Part shown: positions 5,458 through 7,506 of the stretch, one piece after another | Layout: every line of letters begins with the position of its first letter | How positions within the stretch are numbered: the stretch's first letter is position 1 | Origin: an uncultured Leucobacter sp. | Lineage (GTDB): Bacteria > Actinomycetota > Actinomycetes > Actinomycetales > Microbacteriaceae | NCBI GenBank assembly: GCA_945952575.1 | Contig: CAMFIY010000135.1 | Location: forward strand, 1 to 7,506 | DNA length: 7,506 bases | Direction: 5' to 3' | The notes under the pieces: model-generated | Seen by the model: the letters and a program-made list of their open reading frames with translations, nothing else | Databases searched by the model: none | What the model was told of the DNA's origin: nothing | Translations under genes and position numbers: made by a program

Positions 5458-6434
5458 CCCCGACCGTCCGGCCTCGCCGCCTGCGCTCGACGCCCGCGAT
5501 GCGGCGCCTCGTCGCCGAGACACGACTCCACCCCTCCGAGCTGATCCTGCCGGTCTTCGTCCGCGAGGGCATCGACGAGCCGAAGGAGATCGGCTCGATG
5601 CCCGGGGTGCGGCAGCATACCATCGAGTCCCTGCGACGCGTCGTGGTCGGCGCCGCCGAAGCCGGAGTCGGCGGCGTCATGCTCTTCGGCGTGCCCGCGA
5701 TGCGGGACGCGCAGGGCAGCTCCGCGGACGACCCCGACGGGATCCTCAACGCCGCCACACGAGTCGTGGCCGCAGAGGTCGGCGATGCCCTCGTCGTGCA
5801 GACCGACCTGTGCCTCGACGAGTTCACCGACCACGGGCACTGCGGCGTGCTGAGGGAGACCGCGGACACGGACGAGGTCGACAACGACGCAACGCTCGAG
5901 CGCTACCGCTCGATGGCGCTCGCCCAGGCCGAGGCGGGATCCGCACTGCTCGGACTCTCGGGGATGATGGACGGGCAGGTGGCCGCCGTGCGCGAGGCAC
6001 TCGACGCCGCGGGTCGCACCGGCACCGCGATCCTCGCCTACTCGGCGAAATACGCGTCGGCCTTCTACGGCCCGTTTCGCGAGGCGGTCGACTCGCAGCT
6101 CAGCGGCGACCGCCGCTCGTACCAGCAGGATCCCGCGAACCGCCGCGAGGGCGTGCGGGAGGCCGAACTCGACATCGCGGAGGGCGCCGACATCATCATG
6201 GTGAAGCCCGCGATGAGCTACCTCGACGTGCTCTCCGACGTCTCGGGAGTGAGCCCGGTCCCGGTCTGGGCCTACCAGGTCTCCGGCGAGGCCGCGATGA
6301 TCGAGGCCGCCGCCGCGAACGGCTGGATCGATCGTCGCGGGGCCATCCAGGAGTCGCTGCTCGGGATCAAGCGGGCGGGCGCGGACGCCGTTCTGAGCTA
6401 CTTCGCCGTCGAGGTCGCGGAGTGGATCCGATGA
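5454..6434 (+). CDS. hemB: Porphobilinogen synthase / 5-aminolevulinate dehydratase (326 aa)
   Basis: Condenses two 5-aminolevulinates into porphobilinogen; a homo-oligomeric (usually octameric) TIM-barrel enzyme in the cytoplasm. The two Schiff-base lysines are Lys199 in YSAKYASAFYGPFR and Lys251 in IIMVKPAMSYLD, the latter in the family signature. Other conserved segments are LILPVFVREG (30-39), LFGVP (77-81), LSGMMDGQV (168-176) and VWAYQVSGEAAM (271-282). The metal-site loop reads DLCLDEFTDHGHCG (118-131): Cys120 and Cys130 are present, but the middle ligand of the three-cysteine zinc type is Asp122. The length is normal for the family. It overlaps hemD and hemL by 4 nt each and has a strong ribosome site. 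Confidence 0.97.
   Translation: MTPTVRPRRLRSTPAMRRLVAETRLHPSELILPVFVREGIDEPKEIGSMPGVRQHTIESLRRVVVGAAEAGVGGVMLFGVPAMRDAQGSSADDPDGILNAATRVVAAEVGDALVVQTDLCLDEFTDHGHCGVLRETADTDEVDNDATLERYRSMALAQAEAGSALLGLSGMMDGQVAAVREALDAAGRTGTAILAYSAKYASAFYGPFREAVDSQLSGDRRSYQQDPANRREGVREAELDIAEGADIIMVKPAMSYLDVLSDVSGVSPVPVWAYQVSGEAAMIEAAAANGWIDRRGAIQESLLGIKRAGADAVLSYFAVEVAEWIR
6419..6422 (+). promoter_or_regulatory. Ribosome binding site (GGAG) for hemL
   Basis: GGAG near the end of hemB is 8 nt before the ATG at 6431 and supports that start over later ones. Confidence 0.6.
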
Positions 6435-7458
6435 GCGCGCGGCACGGGATCCCATCGACCGCGCGCTCATCCGCGCTCGCCGAGCGCGCGGCCCGCGTCA
6501 TCCCGGGCGGCGTCAACTCCCCCGTGCGCGCCTTCGGCGCGGTCGGCGGCACGCCGAGATTCCTGGTCTCCGGCCGGGGCCCGTATGTGGTCGACGCCGA
6601 CGGCAACGAGTACGTCGACCTGGTCGCGTCATGGGGGCCGGCCCTACTCGGGCACGCCCACCCCGCAGTCGTCGACGCGGTGCAGGACGTCGCCGCGCGC
6701 GGGCTCGGTTTCGGCGCTTCCGCGCCGGTGGAAGCGGAGCTCGCCGAGGAGATCATCGCGCGGGTCCCGCAGGTCGAGCGGCTGCGGCTCGTCTCGACGG
6801 GCACCGAGGCGACGATGACCGCGATCCGACTCGCGCGCGGCGCCACGGGCCGACCGCTGCTGATCAAGTTCGCCGGCCACTACCACGGCCACTCGGACGG
6901 ACTGCTCGCCGCCGCGGGATCCGGACTCGCGACCCTCGCACTCCCCGGCTCGGCGGGCGTCACCGAGGAGACCGCGGCGCAGACCCTCGTACTCCCCTAC
7001 AACGATCGCGTCGCACTGGAGGCCGCGTTCGCGGCCCACGGCGACCGCATCGCCGCGGTGATCGCCGAGGCGGCAGCGGCGAACATGGGCGTACTGCCGC
7101 CGGAGCCCAGCTTCACCCGGGCGATGATCGAGGTCGCGCACCGCCACGGCGCCCTCGTCATCCTGGACGAGGTACTGACCGGGTTCCGCGCGGCACCGGG
7201 CGGATACCTGGGGGTTCTGGAGCCGGAGCTCCGAGGCGGAGGAACCGCAACCTCCGCCCAGCCGGACCTGCTGACCTTCGGCAAAGTGGTCGGCGGCGGG
7301 CTGCCGCTCGCCGCGCTCGGCGGTCGTGCCGAGCTGATGGAGCAGCTCGCGCCGCTCGGCCCGGTCTACCAGGCCGGCACGCTCTCGGGGAATCCCCTGG
7401 CGGCGACCGCCGGGCTCACCACCCTGCGAGAAGCCGATGCCGGGGCGTACGCGCGACT
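6431..7458 (+). CDS. hemL: Glutamate-1-semialdehyde 2,1-aminomutase, partial (342 complete codons, 3' end replaced by adapter)
   Basis: PLP enzyme that moves the amino group of glutamate-1-semialdehyde to give 5-aminolevulinate, using the HemA product. From the ATG at 6431, I see RVIPGGVNSPVRAF (22-35), SWGPALLGHAHP (67-78), VSTGTEATMTAIRLAR (121-136) and FAGHYHGHSDGLL (147-159). The PLP-ring aspartate is in LDEVLTGFR (Asp246), and the Schiff-base lysine is Lys285 in TFGKVVGGGLP. YQAGTLSGNPLA (313-324) is also conserved. Residues about 262-277 (Gly/Thr/Ala-rich) look like a small loop expansion before PDLLTFGK. Family members are about 425-445 residues, so roughly 90-100 C-terminal residues are missing. 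Genomic sequence ends at 7458; beyond it the frame runs open through adapter to the window end, giving a false tail beginning CLLYTSPSPRD. It is not a natural pseudogene. Confidence 0.95.
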
Positions 7459-7506
7459 CTGTCTCTTATACACATCTCCGAGCCCACGAGACGCTCATGA
7501 ATCTCG
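7459..7506 (+). other. Illumina Nextera transposase adapter (sequencing artefact)
   Basis: The end of the window is synthetic. Positions 7459-7477 are the 19-bp Tn5 mosaic end CTGTCTCTTATACACATCT. Positions 7478-7492 (CCGAGCCCACGAGAC) complete the Nextera read-2 adapter. 7493-7500 occupy the i7 index slot, and 7501-7506 (ATCTCG) match the start of the P7 flow-cell tail. The order and spacing are exactly those of a read running through a short insert into the i7 side. From memory, the presence of adapter plus index plus P7 rules out a natural Tn5-type element. Confidence 0.98.
7493..7500 (+). other. i7 sample index (GCTCATGA)
   Basis: The eight bases between the read-2 adapter and the P7 tail are the sample barcode. 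As I recall, GCTCATGA is the Nextera XT v2 index N714; the exact index name is from memory. An intact barcode in an assembled contig means reads were assembled untrimmed. Confidence 0.8.

Noticed and set aside
3220..5523. 767-residue open frame on the minus strand across hemY-hemC-hemD-hemB
   Set aside because: It is the antisense of well-supported genes. GC-rich codon bias removes stops from opposite frames, and the translation is Arg/Ser/Ala-rich with no recognisable domain.
5157..6470. 437-residue open frame on the minus strand opposite hemB
   Set aside because: Antisense of hemB, which has both catalytic lysines and full-length conservation on the plus strand.
7459..7477. Natural Tn5-like transposon end inserted in hemL
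   Set aside because: The 19-bp mosaic end is followed by Illumina read-2 adapter, index and P7 bases, so it is a library artefact and not an insertion.
6631..7500. 289-residue plus-strand frame ending in LIHISEPTRRS
   Set aside because: Out of frame with hemL, and its stop codon lies inside the sequencing adapter.

Overview
The window comes from a very GC-rich bacterium. Codon third positions are almost all G or C, and the heme-pathway proteins carry actinobacterial sequence habits, such as EEEIAGQVRRA and GTGAYAGATV in HemA. The best guess is an actinomycete of the Microbacteriaceae type (Leucobacter- or Microbacterium-like). The family-level call is an inference from remembered protein features, not from a search.

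The content is a compact tetrapyrrole (heme) biosynthesis locus. At the left, hemA (glutamyl-tRNA reductase) reads leftward from 856 and leaves the window after 285 codons. A 102-bp AT-richer gap (857-958) separates it from a rightward run of six genes: hemE (959-2071), hemY/cgoX (2061-3611), hemC (3608-4654), hemD (4651-5457), hemB (5454-6434) and hemL (6431 onward). Every junction in the run overlaps, once by 11 nt and four times by 4 nt (ATGA or GTGA). It therefore looks like one translationally coupled operon fired from the hemA-hemE gap, which also holds a 7-bp inverted repeat and a plausible leaderless start for hemE.

Together the genes cover the C5 route from glutamyl-tRNA to the late porphyrins. 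HemA and HemL make 5-aminolevulinate, HemB porphobilinogen, HemC hydroxymethylbilane, HemD uroporphyrinogen III and HemE coproporphyrinogen III. HemY is best read as the coproporphyrinogen III oxidase of the Gram-positive coproporphyrin-dependent branch. The iron-insertion enzyme (CpfC/HemH) and the final decarboxylase (ChdC/HemQ) are not in the window.

The last 48 bases (7459-7506) are not genomic. They are the Illumina Nextera transposase adapter: 19-bp mosaic end, read-2 adapter, an 8-base i7 index and the start of the P7 tail. Real sequence stops at 7458 inside hemL, so the hemL 3' end is lost to an assembly or trimming artefact and not to biology. I see no novel system here. The items most worth a second look are the adapter and the false protein ends it creates, the hemA-hemE regulatory gap, a mixed Cys/Asp metal site in HemB, a 22-bp perfect palindrome inside hemY, and a tetranucleotide G-quadruplex-like repeat at the start of hemD.
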